Below, in pieces: positions 15,104 to 23,805 of a stretch of DNA of 55,586 nucleotides. The notes under the pieces were generated by a model. That model had not been told where the DNA came from. It made no database searches and worked only from the letters and a program-made list of their open reading frames with translations. This stretch comes from a virus. Location of the stretch: positions 1 to 55,586 of IMG/VR virus record IMGVR_UViG_3300042691_031785, one strand, 5' to 3'. The stretch's first letter is position 1. Each line of letters starts with the position of its first letter. A program made the position numbers and the translations under genes.

Positions 15104-15173
15104 CGCACTGATGTTCTGATGTCTTGCAAGAGAAAAGAATCACGAGCAAGATCAAACTAATGATCATTTTCAT
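15057..15173 (-). CDS. 38-aa putative lipoprotein (short gene)
   Basis: Short frame from ATG at 15171-15173 to TAA at 15057-15059. The ATG overlaps the upstream TGA by four bases (ATGA). The product MKMIISLILLVILFSCKTSE, continuing HQCDAYGKVEKIEKDTNI, is a textbook lipoprotein signal: Lys, a 12-residue hydrophobic core and a lipobox-like LFSC with Cys16 as the lipidated residue. The mature part would be only 23 residues. Its 3' end overlaps the start of 14378-15103. Candidates are an outer-spanin-like lysis lipoprotein or a superinfection-exclusion lipoprotein. It is easily missed because of its length. Confidence 0.6.
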   Translation of the reverse strand: MKMIISLILLVILFSCKTSEHQCDAYGKVEKIEKDTNI

Positions 15174-16774
15174 GCGATGTCTCTTTTAAATAGGTCTAGA
15201 CCAACGTAATCGTTCTTAAGAGAATTGATCGTAGATTCAACTGATTCTCTAATTCCTTCCAATTTCTTGATGGCTTCTGAGTCTAGATCAGGATTAGAGA
15301 TAGCTGCTTGTAATTTCTCCATTACTGTGCTTAGCTTATCAATATCAATATTGATCTCTTTCTTCTTTTCCTCGATCTTCTTAAAGGACTCAACAGTCTG
15401 ATCAATCTTAGTCTTGAAGATATCACTAATGTCATACTGGAATCTATTCATGCAGAACTCATATAGAGCGTATTCATCTACCTTCTTCCATTCTCTCTCA
15501 ACCGCGTTTAGTTTTTCGCAGATGAAATACTCATCATTAAGTTTAAAGATGGTCGCCTCGCTTAAGGTACGATCATTAGTAAGCTCCTTGATGAAATCTA
15601 GGTTGAATAACGCTTTAGAGTTTTCAAAAAGACTTACAACTCTATGCTTGATTGAAGAGTCTTCTAGTGCAAGAGCCTCCATTAGATTTATCTGATCTAA
15701 ATCCTCAATTTTAGACTCATTCAAGTAAAGATCAAGTTCTTTCTCCTCATTCGTCTTGAAGCTAATGTTGAAGTTTCTAATCGATCCTGAATCTACTCCA
15801 GTCCCGTCAATGTTCTTCTTAAAGCCTAACGTAGCGAAAGACTCAGCAACACTGTAGAATTTTGGAAACTTTTCCTTTACGTAATTAGGATCTACTTCAG
15901 CGATCTTGAAATCATCGTCAACCATTACTCTAGTCTCCTTTCCAGTGAGTGCCTTCGACTCACGAATAGAAACGAAACGATCGTCCATATAAAGGATCAA
16001 ACCGTCCTTTGCCTTGGTCGCAGGGGCGATAAGATTAGTCACCTTTGTAAAAGAATCTCCTTCCCCTAAAGTAAAGTATCCCATCTTTTGAGATTCTAAT
16101 ACTCTCAAGTCAGAGATGAGTTGATTTACTAAAGGAACAGAGTTTCCATACTTTAACTTAAGGATGTCTGATGTATAAGATTCATTGATCAAAAGATTCT
16201 TGAGATCTGCACTAACGTTCTCATAAGTCTGGTTAGCCATTGAGTCCATTGTGTAAATAGCGTTCAAGAAAAGAAGCGCTGATCTATTCTCATTCAAGTA
16301 CTTTTGTACCTTGTTCACCTGAGTTCGGACTGTCGAATCGTAATTGTGTTTAGAAAAGGTAGCAATGAAGCTTTCACAAAGAGCAAAATCAGGAGTGCCA
16401 GAATTCAAATAAGATTCAAACATTTCCAAGTTAGTCTTGATTATTGGATTGGACGCTGCGTGTGATTTATTGATCGCTGCGATCTTTCCAGCAAGGTTTA
16501 CCTTCTTTGCTATCTTAGCTACTTGAGAAGTAGGAGTCACCTCAGCTCTTACAAACTGTTCTAGGATAACGTCAAGATTCTTGTTCTTAATCTTAGCGTT
16601 TATCGACGAGATACCAGTCTTCAAGTTATTGTAGATTGCTGTCTCACTCTCACCTAGAGAGATGGACTTATCAATTGATTCGGTCAACATCTTTACAAGC
16701 GGTTCTGACTTAAGCTTAGAGTTAGTCTTGAGTTCAGTAATTATCTTGTCTACGAAGCCTTTCATTTCGTGCAT
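15170..16774 (-). CDS. Large hypothetical (probably virion) protein, 534 aa
   Basis: 534 residues, mostly helical and charged, with a coiled-coil region near the C-terminus (EKKKEINIDIDKLSTVMEKL). No signal peptide or membrane segment. Contains many LNE/INE-type triplets (KYLNENRS, LLINESYT, LYLNESKI) that could be prohead-protease sites. GATAAATA at 16786-16793, 11 bases before the ATG, marks it as a late gene. Possibly a scaffold or internal head protein, but this is inference from composition. Confidence 0.6.
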   Translation of the reverse strand: MHEMKGFVDKIITELKTNSKLKSEPLVKMLTESIDKSISLGESETAIYNNLKTGISSINAKIKNKNLDVILEQFVRAEVTPTSQVAKIAKKVNLAGKIAAINKSHAASNPIIKTNLEMFESYLNSGTPDFALCESFIATFSKHNYDSTVRTQVNKVQKYLNENRSALLFLNAIYTMDSMANQTYENVSADLKNLLINESYTSDILKLKYGNSVPLVNQLISDLRVLESQKMGYFTLGEGDSFTKVTNLIAPATKAKDGLILYMDDRFVSIRESKALTGKETRVMVDDDFKIAEVDPNYVKEKFPKFYSVAESFATLGFKKNIDGTGVDSGSIRNFNISFKTNEEKELDLYLNESKIEDLDQINLMEALALEDSSIKHRVVSLFENSKALFNLDFIKELTNDRTLSEATIFKLNDEYFICEKLNAVEREWKKVDEYALYEFCMNRFQYDISDIFKTKIDQTVESFKKIEEKKKEINIDIDKLSTVMEKLQAAISNPDLDSEAIKKLEGIRESVESTINSLKNDYVGLDLFKRDIA

Positions 16775-16785
16775 ATTATTTTTTT

Positions 16786-16793
16786 TATTTATC
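16786..16793 (-). promoter_or_regulatory. Late promoter-like octamer GATAAATA
   Basis: 11 bases before the ATG of 15170-16774. Confidence 0.5.
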
Positions 16794-16827
16794 TTAATAA
16801 ATTGTCAATTCCTTAACGTTTTCTAAT

Positions 16828-18807
16828 TTACTTTTTAGTGGTACGAGTGTTAGGTTGTATCGATTTTGGATTAGGTGTACCGAATCTATTCACTATTGGA
16901 GTGACTCCTACCTTCTTAACGCTACTAACATCGTCTAATTTATTACTTGTGTTTGATCTAGTTAGCTTACCTATTCGGTCCTTTATATCAGTCAGTATCT
17001 CTTTAATGTCTTTCGAAGATGCTGATTGCCTTCTTGCCTCAGCGATTGCTGCGTCAACATCAGCCTGTTCGCTAGGCTTTCTCCACTCTCCTGTGTACAT
17101 CAAAGTTTCTCTACCGTCCTGTGAGACTGAGATCAAGTAAACTGTCTTATTTTTGGACTGCAATATGGCCTCGCTCTCTTTCTTAGCAACATTAAAGGTT
17201 ATCTGACCGGTCGAAAGGTTCTCTTGCATAGAATCATTAGCATTATCGATTGCAACCTTTCCTGAAGAGGTATCGAATACTATTCTGTACTTTGGAGAGT
17301 TCACATTAAGATCCAATGGAATCAAAGTATTACTATCAGTTGAGCTACTCGCAGTATAGACCTTTAGCTTTATCACATTATCGAATGGAGAGAGTATGAA
17401 TCTTAACTTTCCAGGACCAAATACTACCTCTTGTGTGGTGTCTTTAGTCGTCACTAAAGAGCTTTCATTGGTGACTGCGATGTAATTATTAGTAAAGAAG
17501 ATTGGCACAAATTCAGTCTGAATCACCGTGGTTGGGGTGTTAGGAACAGAAGGCTGGCCCGGAACGATTGGGGGCGGCTCTATGAATAAAGGAGTTGCCT
17601 CAAAGTTCTTTTTGATTATCTTATTGTATATCTTTTGTGACTGCGGTTTATCCAATAAAGGAATGTTGAATAGTTTCTTACCGTATTTCTTAGGTGAATA
17701 TAGGGTATACGAACCTTCTCTAATTATCTGCTCACCGTTTTGGCGATTAGTCAATCTCACCAAATAGTCGATTACCATGCTCACAGCCTCATTAGCATAC
17801 TTAAGAACCGGTCTAAACACGTTAGGCTCGTCGAATGAATCCTCCTGGAAAAATACCTGTCTGGAGGTATTGATGAACGCACTTCCTACCTGCTCAAAGA
17901 CGCTTAATTGGTGAATTATGATCCAATCGTCGGCTGGATTTCTACGATTTAATATAGATATTAACTCTTCAGGAAATCCTCCATTCCAAGTCATGTAGAA
18001 CTCAACAAAGTCACCGGAAATAGCATCATTGATGTAGGTGCCAACGTTGTCAAACTCGTTGCTCTGAGACACAGTTGCCGTGTAGAATTCTGAAACCTCA
18101 TACGAGTCATAATTAGTGGAAGTATTGGTGAAGATAGTCTTCTTCTTACCACACTCAGCAAGCCCAATGCTTATTGGATTATTGTAGATGAAACCGGTCG
18201 ATCCGGTAGGATTTGGAGTGATCGCAGCAACAAAGGTTGTTGCCGGCACTGGAGAAGTCTTGTAGTCTTCGTTTATGTTCTTGATCGATGGAACCAATAT
18301 CTCTATGTATCTATCATAGAGAGCATTTGACAAGAATAACGGTCTAGGATTGAATATTATCAGTTCTGCAATGGTTTCTGGCGCAAGAAGTATGCTCGCG
18401 AACAAGTTATTCTTTCCATCGTTCTCAGTGTGAGAAACGGTCAATATTAACGACACGAAGTTATCGAAATCAAATCCTGCAACAAAGTGAAACTTTACCC
18501 GGTCCATCACAACGTTGTATCCTGTCAAGGTGGTCGAACTCACCTGAGGTTCGTATGCTATGTAATCAGGCAGCTTCTCACTATCTAAATAGGCAAAAGT
18601 ATTGTTGCCTATTGGAGTAACGCTAAGATCCTTAATGTTCTTGGTGGAATTATACGATGCGTCATCATTGAATATCTGACGAGAATCTGTAAATCCGTTC
18701 TCAACTAGGATAAAATCGTCCGTGTAAAAATTACCTGATCCTAGCGGCTCGAACTCATATTCAGCCACGCAGTATCGCGTTAGGTTAACGAATCTACTCT
18801 GTGCCAT
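16828..18807 (-). CDS. Large structural protein, 659 aa
   Basis: 659 residues, beta-rich and aromatic-rich in the N-terminal 350 residues (LTRYCVAEYEFEPLGSG at the start), a Pro-rich hinge (FIEPPPIVPGQPSVPNTP) near 400, then a second beta-rich domain and a basic tail. The style fits tail or baseplate structural proteins. No catalytic motif. It follows the spanin-like gene after two bases. I do not recognise a specific T4 counterpart. Confidence 0.6.
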   Translation of the reverse strand: MAQSRFVNLTRYCVAEYEFEPLGSGNFYTDDFILVENGFTDSRQIFNDDASYNSTKNIKDLSVTPIGNNTFAYLDSEKLPDYIAYEPQVSSTTLTGYNVVMDRVKFHFVAGFDFDNFVSLILTVSHTENDGKNNLFASILLAPETIAELIIFNPRPLFLSNALYDRYIEILVPSIKNINEDYKTSPVPATTFVAAITPNPTGSTGFIYNNPISIGLAECGKKKTIFTNTSTNYDSYEVSEFYTATVSQSNEFDNVGTYINDAISGDFVEFYMTWNGGFPEELISILNRRNPADDWIIIHQLSVFEQVGSAFINTSRQVFFQEDSFDEPNVFRPVLKYANEAVSMVIDYLVRLTNRQNGEQIIREGSYTLYSPKKYGKKLFNIPLLDKPQSQKIYNKIIKKNFEATPLFIEPPPIVPGQPSVPNTPTTVIQTEFVPIFFTNNYIAVTNESSLVTTKDTTQEVVFGPGKLRFILSPFDNVIKLKVYTASSSTDSNTLIPLDLNVNSPKYRIVFDTSSGKVAIDNANDSMQENLSTGQITFNVAKKESEAILQSKNKTVYLISVSQDGRETLMYTGEWRKPSEQADVDAAIAEARRQSASSKDIKEILTDIKDRIGKLTRSNTSNKLDDVSSVKKVGVTPIVNRFGTPNPKSIQPNTRTTKK

Positions 18808-18809
18808 CC

Positions 18810-19604
18810 TTATTTTTTTCTTTTAAAGCTCTTGATCTTGAACATGTAACCAAAACTTACCTGTTGGAAAGTATTTGCTCCTAATACGATATTATGTGAA
18901 TCAAATAAGTTTACTCCAAAATTAACTCCAAACGCGCTAGCTTTGTTATTCAAACCGTAAAAGTAGCTGCCTCCAACCAGCCATTGCACCTTTTTAGCAA
19001 CGGTCGGTACGTAGTCAGTCGGTGGAATGCTATTGATTTGCATAGAGTCAACCTTCAACCATTCTGGACCAATTAGTCTACTCTTCCATAATCCTCTAGA
19101 CTCTTCGGTGAGCACGATCTGAATCGGCAATCTACCGAATGAGAATGTTCCTTTGTATGCAGCAGTGTTCTTGTTTACCCAACCGTCCCAAAAGACAAAT
19201 GGATCCTTTTCACTAGGGTATTTAAGAGAAAGGTTGATCTTATTTGTATCGATCGGATCCTCTTGTCCAAATCCCTCAACCACCTTTTTATCCAAAGTTA
19301 TGATGGCCTTGGATATGCTAAGTAGTCGTTCATCCTGCTTCTTGATAGTAGAATAAAGGTCAGAATTATCCTCCTTCATCTGTTTCATTAAATCCTTTTC
19401 AGTATTGTAATAATTCACAAGTTTTGAATAACGACCGTCAGCTTCCTTCAGAAGCTTATCTGAATTGATGATGGATTTTTTCAACTCATCTGTCTTGTCA
19501 ATAAAAGCATTTTGAACGTTAGCCGTTCGCCAAGCCAAAAAGATCACGACTCCAATCAGAGCAGCGACTATTATCTTGTAAAATCCTGATTCTTTCCTAT
19601 GCAT
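18810..19604 (-). CDS. Membrane-anchored coiled-coil protein with C-terminal beta domain (spanin-like candidate)
   Basis: 264 residues. One N-terminal transmembrane segment (about 10-26, IIVAALIGVVIFLAW), then a coiled coil (about 35-105) and a soluble region ending in amphipathic strands (LVGGSYFYGLNNKASAFGVN, then NIVLGANTFQQVSFGYMFKI) that look like outer-membrane barrel strands. One polypeptide could therefore span from inner to outer membrane, as a spanin must. Rz-like proteins of Bacteroidota phages have a similar layout in part. Alternatives: a tail-associated protein or a host-envelope modifier. Confidence 0.5.
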   Translation of the reverse strand: MHRKESGFYKIIVAALIGVVIFLAWRTANVQNAFIDKTDELKKSIINSDKLLKEADGRYSKLVNYYNTEKDLMKQMKEDNSDLYSTIKKQDERLLSISKAIITLDKKVVEGFGQEDPIDTNKINLSLKYPSEKDPFVFWDGWVNKNTAAYKGTFSFGRLPIQIVLTEESRGLWKSRLIGPEWLKVDSMQINSIPPTDYVPTVAKKVQWLVGGSYFYGLNNKASAFGVNFGVNLFDSHNIVLGANTFQQVSFGYMFKIKSFKRKK

Positions 19605-19833
19605 GTTGTTTAATCATTTCAAGAAGCTCATCGGCTGTTAATTTTATTCCATGATCTTCTTCTATTTTATTTATTAATGAAATCTCTCTTTCTCTATTCT
19701 GATCAAGTATCTCCTTGACCTGCTTTCTCTCTGACTCTAAACGATTTGCTTCAGCCTCTATTCTTTTGTACTCTTCATGTAGTTCTAGATACTTAGAATA
19801 GATCTCGATAAGTTCAGTCATTTCTTTTTCCAT
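19597..19833 (-). CDS. Small coiled-coil protein, 78 aa
   Basis: 78 residues, almost all one charged helix with heptad pattern (ELHEEYKRIEAEANRLESER). Its ATG overlaps the upstream stop (TAATG) and its 3' end overlaps the spanin-like gene by 8 bases. The translational coupling with the large Ser/Thr-rich protein upstream suggests it may be a partner or chaperone of it. Function unknown. Confidence 0.65.
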   Translation of the reverse strand: MEKEMTELIEIYSKYLELHEEYKRIEAEANRLESERKQVKEILDQNREREISLINKIEEDHGIKLTADELLEMIKQHA

Positions 19834-21617
19834 TAGTATGATTGTTTTACTGTTACTTCAATTCCATTTAGTAGGTGAAACTCAATGTTCTTAAGAGTTC
19901 TTTCCATCTCAGAAGTGCTCATTCCAGTCGAAGCTCCTCCTGCAGGAGATGCACCAGCCTCAGTCGAAGACGGGGCAGGCTGTGAAACGGTCGACTGATT
20001 TGTGTTCTGAATGGTTTGCGACGTGCTCCCTCCTTCTTGAGTAGACTGGTTCACTGTACTTGCTGTACTGGTCTGAGTAGACGCATTTTGAGTTGTGTTG
20101 AGCAGGTTTGCAGCAGGTAATGGAGTCACAGAGGGTGCGGTCTTTTCGATGACCTCGGTCTTTTGAGTCTCAGTCAAGGTCTGTGGGCTCTTCTCAAGAA
20201 TAGCTTCTTTTTCTTTATTTGAGAAAATTTCTTTTAGTTTATCCACGGAATTCATAGCGCTCTCAGTCTTGCTTGACTCGCTAATCGCAGTCGCTGATTC
20301 CTTTAGTGATTCTTTAAATTGATTTATTCCACTTGGACTGGACTTGATCTTTTCCAAACTAGGTATGCTTCCTAATACTTGTGACTTTGTCACCTTAGCG
20401 AAGTCCTTGGCAGTCTCAGCCAATCCAGAAAGATTTAGGCTCTGACCTATCTTAGAATCTGTGATTTTCTCTAAAAATTTAGAGAATCCTCCCTTTTTCT
20501 CCTTTACCTCATTCACAGCGGATTTCTCAGACTCAGTCTTAAGAACTGTTTCTGACTTAGAGGTTGATGTGACTGACTCAGTCTTAGCCGGTGAAGCAGT
20601 AGTTGCCTGATTGATAACTGTTGACTTTGAACTAGGAGCAGTAACATTCACTGGAGTTGGCTCCATCTGAACGTTTAATATGTTTTCCCCTCCAGCTGTG
20701 GATGGAGGTGGAACTTCAGTCGCAACCTCAGACGGAGTAGAAGAAGTAGTCGGTGCGGTAGCAGAAGTCTCAGACTTTACTTCAGATCCGACCTCTGCTG
20801 GATTTATTGCACTGGCCTCAGTTTTTGCAACCTCCTTTTTTTCCTCAGCAGTATTTATTGAAGATGCTGCTTTTTCTTCTGTTTTTTGAGTCTCAGGTTG
20901 ATTCAATGGAGATTCTTTAGACGCGGCAGCTCTTTCTTTAAGTTCAGCCAGGTCTCTAGCTGTTTGTTCTTCTTCTGATAATTTGAAAGGTGCACCCTTT
21001 CCTAAGTTACGCTGGACTAAATCAAAAAGATCTTGTTTACCAATTGATTCACTAATTCCTTCAATCTTATACCCAAAACTTTGGATGTATCGTATGTTGA
21101 TTGAATTTCTAATGCTTTCAGCAAGATCAAATGGATTACCGAAAGTTCCTTCCAGACTTGTTCCCTTAGCGGCTTCGTCAGATACTTTTTTCTCTAATCC
21201 TTCAGTCTTGATGATCTTATCAATTTGCGCAAGAGTCATCTCTATCTCAGCAAGTTCACCATCGGCAAATGCTTCAAACTTTGGATTATAATCAGTTCTA
21301 AAAAGCGGCCATAAAGTATCTCGCATTGATACTGGATCAGAGTCAATGTCATTCTTTATCTCAGTGTACTCTTTAGAGACATCGCGCATTAATTCAGTAA
21401 TACCTTCTTCTGTTCTAAGATCGTATTTGGATATTGAGTCAGGGTACGTAAACGCCATCATATCGTTTACTAGTCCAAATCTTCTTAAGGCCCTTCGATA
21501 CGTCTCATAATGAACTAAGTTCGAAGAATCGTAATTAACTTTAGTCTCCTTAAATATTAGATCACGAATCCTAGAAAACTCTGCAGGTCTTTCTGCGTCT
21601 TTAATCTTTTTACCCAA
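19833..21617 (-). CDS. Large Ser/Thr/Glu-rich structural protein (TTG start)
   Basis: 594 residues. The start is a TTG at 21615-21617: it is the only in-frame start before a stop at 21627, and an AATAAATA octamer sits 20 bases upstream. Residues 1-210 are folded and helical (KDAERPAEFSRIRDLIFKET). From about 215 on it is low-complexity Ser/Thr/Ala/Glu with repeated SETV/TSTS strings, ending in a short ordered helix (EMERTLKNIEFHLLNGIEVT). It lies downstream of the baseplate hub gene and could be a tail/hub component; a tape-measure role is possible but not shown. Confidence 0.6.
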   Translation of the reverse strand: MGKKIKDAERPAEFSRIRDLIFKETKVNYDSSNLVHYETYRRALRRFGLVNDMMAFTYPDSISKYDLRTEEGITELMRDVSKEYTEIKNDIDSDPVSMRDTLWPLFRTDYNPKFEAFADGELAEIEMTLAQIDKIIKTEGLEKKVSDEAAKGTSLEGTFGNPFDLAESIRNSINIRYIQSFGYKIEGISESIGKQDLFDLVQRNLGKGAPFKLSEEEQTARDLAELKERAAASKESPLNQPETQKTEEKAASSINTAEEKKEVAKTEASAINPAEVGSEVKSETSATAPTTSSTPSEVATEVPPPSTAGGENILNVQMEPTPVNVTAPSSKSTVINQATTASPAKTESVTSTSKSETVLKTESEKSAVNEVKEKKGGFSKFLEKITDSKIGQSLNLSGLAETAKDFAKVTKSQVLGSIPSLEKIKSSPSGINQFKESLKESATAISESSKTESAMNSVDKLKEIFSNKEKEAILEKSPQTLTETQKTEVIEKTAPSVTPLPAANLLNTTQNASTQTSTASTVNQSTQEGGSTSQTIQNTNQSTVSQPAPSSTEAGASPAGGASTGMSTSEMERTLKNIEFHLLNGIEVTVKQSY

Positions 21618-21637
21618 TTGAGTAGATTATTTTTTAT

Positions 21638-21645
21638 TATTTATT
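21638..21645 (-). promoter_or_regulatory. Late promoter-like octamer AATAAATA
   Basis: 20 bases before the TTG start of 19833-21617; helps justify that start. Confidence 0.5.
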
Positions 21646-21853
21646 TTAATCTCAAGTGTTCCGGTAGATTAACTCTAAATTGAGAAGTCGGCTCAGGTGT
21701 GGAGAACAAGTCAGCCTCCTCATTCTTTGCCTCAGTCTCAGCATTCACGATGTTCAACAGTAGGGAATATTCAGCATATTCCAAGTTATATAGAGTCTCA
21801 AATGATTGGTTAAGCTTCACTGCCATGTCCTTATTGAGCTTAAATAAGCTCAT
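21641..21853 (-). CDS. Small protein downstream of baseplate hub gene, 70 aa
   Basis: I place the start at the ATG at 21851-21853, inside the end of the upstream gene (14-base overlap), giving MSLFKLNKDMAVKLNQ. The longer frame to 21943 would overlap the hub gene by 104 bases. 70 residues with a central helix (ETLYNLEYAEYSLLLNIVNA). In T4, small hub-assembly proteins (such as gp51) are encoded near hub genes; the parallel is positional only. Confidence 0.6.
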   Translation of the reverse strand: MSLFKLNKDMAVKLNQSFETLYNLEYAEYSLLLNIVNAETEAKNEEADLFSTPEPTSQFRVNLPEHLRLK

Positions 21854-22838
21854 CAAGTCCAGCTGAAACAATGAAAAAATCTTTAACAGTGAAGCTTCCT
21901 TCCAAAAAAATGTGGCTCTCCGTGATCTGTTTACACTTTTCACAAAGCGAAGCCGCTCGATTTAAGCTAGCTTTTTTCAACTCGTTTGTGAACTTGTGTA
22001 TGAACATGAACTTATTGTCTGGCCACAGGTTTGACGTAAACTTTAGATCGGTCAGCGTTTGAGGCGTTAACGATCTCCATTCAGGTATCAAGTAGGGTCC
22101 AAAATCATAGAATGATTCGTCGATCTCAGTCCCTTTAGAGATCTCATCAGTCCTCTTTTGTCTAAACTTTGTGTCCACTCCTATTGTTGGCATGTGAAGA
22201 GTAAAGGTCTCATTTAATTTTTCTGAGACTACTACAAAACATCGATGCTCTTCTGAGTACCACTTCATCAAGTCCTTTGGAAGCTCAAATCCTCTAAGAT
22301 TCATGCTTAATACTTGTGTCCTGTTCACGTGTCCACATGTAGTGTTTTCACATTTGATATTTGCCCAAAGCTTGTTTTCCTGATTAGGAAAAGTCAGCTC
22401 ATAGATTCTAAAAAGTATGTGATATCTGTCTATTTCAACAAAGTCGTTAAAGTTTAACGGTCTTCCTCCAGAATTGTGAAACTTTGTACATGAGTTCAGG
22501 ATAAAATTGATCTTTTCCCTAACGTCTATTGGATCATCCTCATCAATGGTTGACCAGTGTCTGATCTCCTTAGTCTTTGCGGATCTTAGGAAAATCTCAG
22601 CTCCCTGAGGATAAAACATTCCTTTTGATGGAAGCGTGTCCAATCTAAGTATTTTCCAAGTAGATTCACTGGCTGGGGAAAGTTCCACTTCGTTGGGATA
22701 ACTTGCAACCTTCCCCAAACTAGGCGGTTCAGGCGTAATTACCTCATCAGTCTTCTCTACTATTGTATTTACTCCATGCAGACGATCCTTTTCTTCTAGG
22801 AATCGAGCTGCCTCTTCGTCATCAATAATTTCTGTCAT
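21840..22838 (-). CDS. T4 gp26-type baseplate hub protein
   Basis: 332 residues. The segment LDTLPSKGMFYPQGAEIFLR, followed by KEIRHWSTIDEDDPIDVREK and a C-x4-C pair in IKCENTTCGHV, then CEKC near the end, resembles the T4 gp26-like baseplate protein family, which builds the central hub; the family's usual marks are the LPS+G..Y strand and a zinc-ribbon-like Cys set. The first 60 residues are an acidic, variable leader. A 14-bp palindrome (22853-22866) lies just upstream of the ATG. The last codons overlap the next gene. Confidence 0.7.
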   Translation of the reverse strand: MTEIIDDEEAARFLEEKDRLHGVNTIVEKTDEVITPEPPSLGKVASYPNEVELSPASESTWKILRLDTLPSKGMFYPQGAEIFLRSAKTKEIRHWSTIDEDDPIDVREKINFILNSCTKFHNSGGRPLNFNDFVEIDRYHILFRIYELTFPNQENKLWANIKCENTTCGHVNRTQVLSMNLRGFELPKDLMKWYSEEHRCFVVVSEKLNETFTLHMPTIGVDTKFRQKRTDEISKGTEIDESFYDFGPYLIPEWRSLTPQTLTDLKFTSNLWPDNKFMFIHKFTNELKKASLNRAASLCEKCKQITESHIFLEGSFTVKDFFIVSAGLDELI

Positions 22839-22852
22839 ACGAATTCTTTTTA

Positions 22853-22866
22853 TTCTTATATAAGAA
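22853..22866. promoter_or_regulatory. 14-bp perfect palindrome before the hub gene
   Basis: TTCTTATATAAGAA, perfectly self-complementary, lies 14 bases upstream of the hub gene ATG. It could be an operator for a dimeric regulator, or a TATATAA-type promoter element. Confidence 0.35.
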
Positions 22867-22909
22867 AATGAACTATAAGTTCTTTGATTTAGATAAAAAT
22901 AAACAAGGA

Positions 22910-23374
22910 TTAAGAGTTGATGAACTTAGCAAAGGACATTGCCCTTCTGCTTGAGCTCTCATAAATCCTTTCGATTGAGTCTGCATAGACTTCAACTACC
23001 TCAAAATTCTTGGGATTTCTGATCCAACATCGGATCGATCCATTAGAATAGTTAGGAACGATTTTGACTATCTTACCTACAGTAACCTTTCCGTTTTCCG
23101 ATCCGATTTGAGAGTTTACTATCACTCCTCTTACCCTGTCTCCAGGCCTAAAGAAGAGCCTAAGCTTACTCATTTCGTTATCTAATTCAGTTGTTCCAGG
23201 ATCTCCCTTTACTGACATGTCAGTGAGAGGAACCTGCTTTACTGAGACGCCTGGAGTGAACTGACTCTTTCCTACTGTGAAATTAAAGTCGCCCTTAGTT
23301 CCATAGAAGGGTAGACCATTTGCAAAGTCGCGGCGAGCCATAGCTCCAAACATATCTTCGTTTAGTTTCTCCAT
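22910..23374 (-). CDS. Hypothetical protein with capsid-targeting-like peptide at its C-terminus
   Basis: 154 residues from the ATG at 23372-23374, which overlaps the upstream stop (TAATG). The middle has a barrel-like section (RPGDRVRGVIVNSQIGSENG, then VTVGKIVKIVPN). The last residues, RRAMSFAKFINS, match the [FY]xx[FYW][LI] targeting pattern but at the C-terminus, like the gene at 44470-45012. Probably a virion component. Function unknown. Confidence 0.6.
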   Translation of the reverse strand: MEKLNEDMFGAMARRDFANGLPFYGTKGDFNFTVGKSQFTPGVSVKQVPLTDMSVKGDPGTTELDNEMSKLRLFFRPGDRVRGVIVNSQIGSENGKVTVGKIVKIVPNYSNGSIRCWIRNPKNFEVVEVYADSIERIYESSSRRAMSFAKFINS

Positions 23375-23793
23375 TACCAAGCTAAAGGAATGACTTTCTT
23401 TTTATAACCTACGATTGTATAATCACCTCCAGCAGCAACGACCGTTCCTACGTTATCACAAAATTCAAACTTTTGAAGATAAACTTCGACTGTTGTTTTC
23501 CAAGGAGCAGTAATATCCGAAAAATAACTTACTGGATAGATTGGAGCATCATCGTCTAAGTTATCCACTCCCCAAATCTTTATGTATTGTGCAGTCACCG
23601 AGGACAAGTCAACAAATTCAACCTTAAATACCGGTCCTCTAGCAAATCCGTGCTGAACTGTGTCGCCGATCTGCCAGTAGCCGATCGTGCTTCTTTCACC
23701 AGTAGGTTTTCTCTTATCTGTGCTAATAAAGGTTGGAGAGTAGTTCTCTCCAGCGATTAGGGTAATCAATTCAGTTCCGCTATTAATCATCAT
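23374..23793 (-). CDS. Hypothetical structural protein, 139 aa
   Basis: 139 residues, beta-rich with many aromatics (IGYWQIGDTVQHGFARGPVF, then VEVYLQKFEFCDN). No signal peptide, membrane segment or known motif. It is translationally coupled to the downstream gene, and lies in the hub/baseplate neighbourhood, so a small tail structural protein is likely. Confidence 0.55.
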   Translation of the reverse strand: MMINSGTELITLIAGENYSPTFISTDKRKPTGERSTIGYWQIGDTVQHGFARGPVFKVEFVDLSSVTAQYIKIWGVDNLDDDAPIYPVSYFSDITAPWKTTVEVYLQKFEFCDNVGTVVAAGGDYTIVGYKKKVIPLAW

Positions 23794-23805
23794 CTTTTAA
23801 GTTTT

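Noticed and set aside
21854-21943. Upstream extension of the 70-residue gene to 21943
   Set aside because: It would overlap the gp26-like gene by 104 bases; the ATG at 21851-21853 gives the common short overlap.
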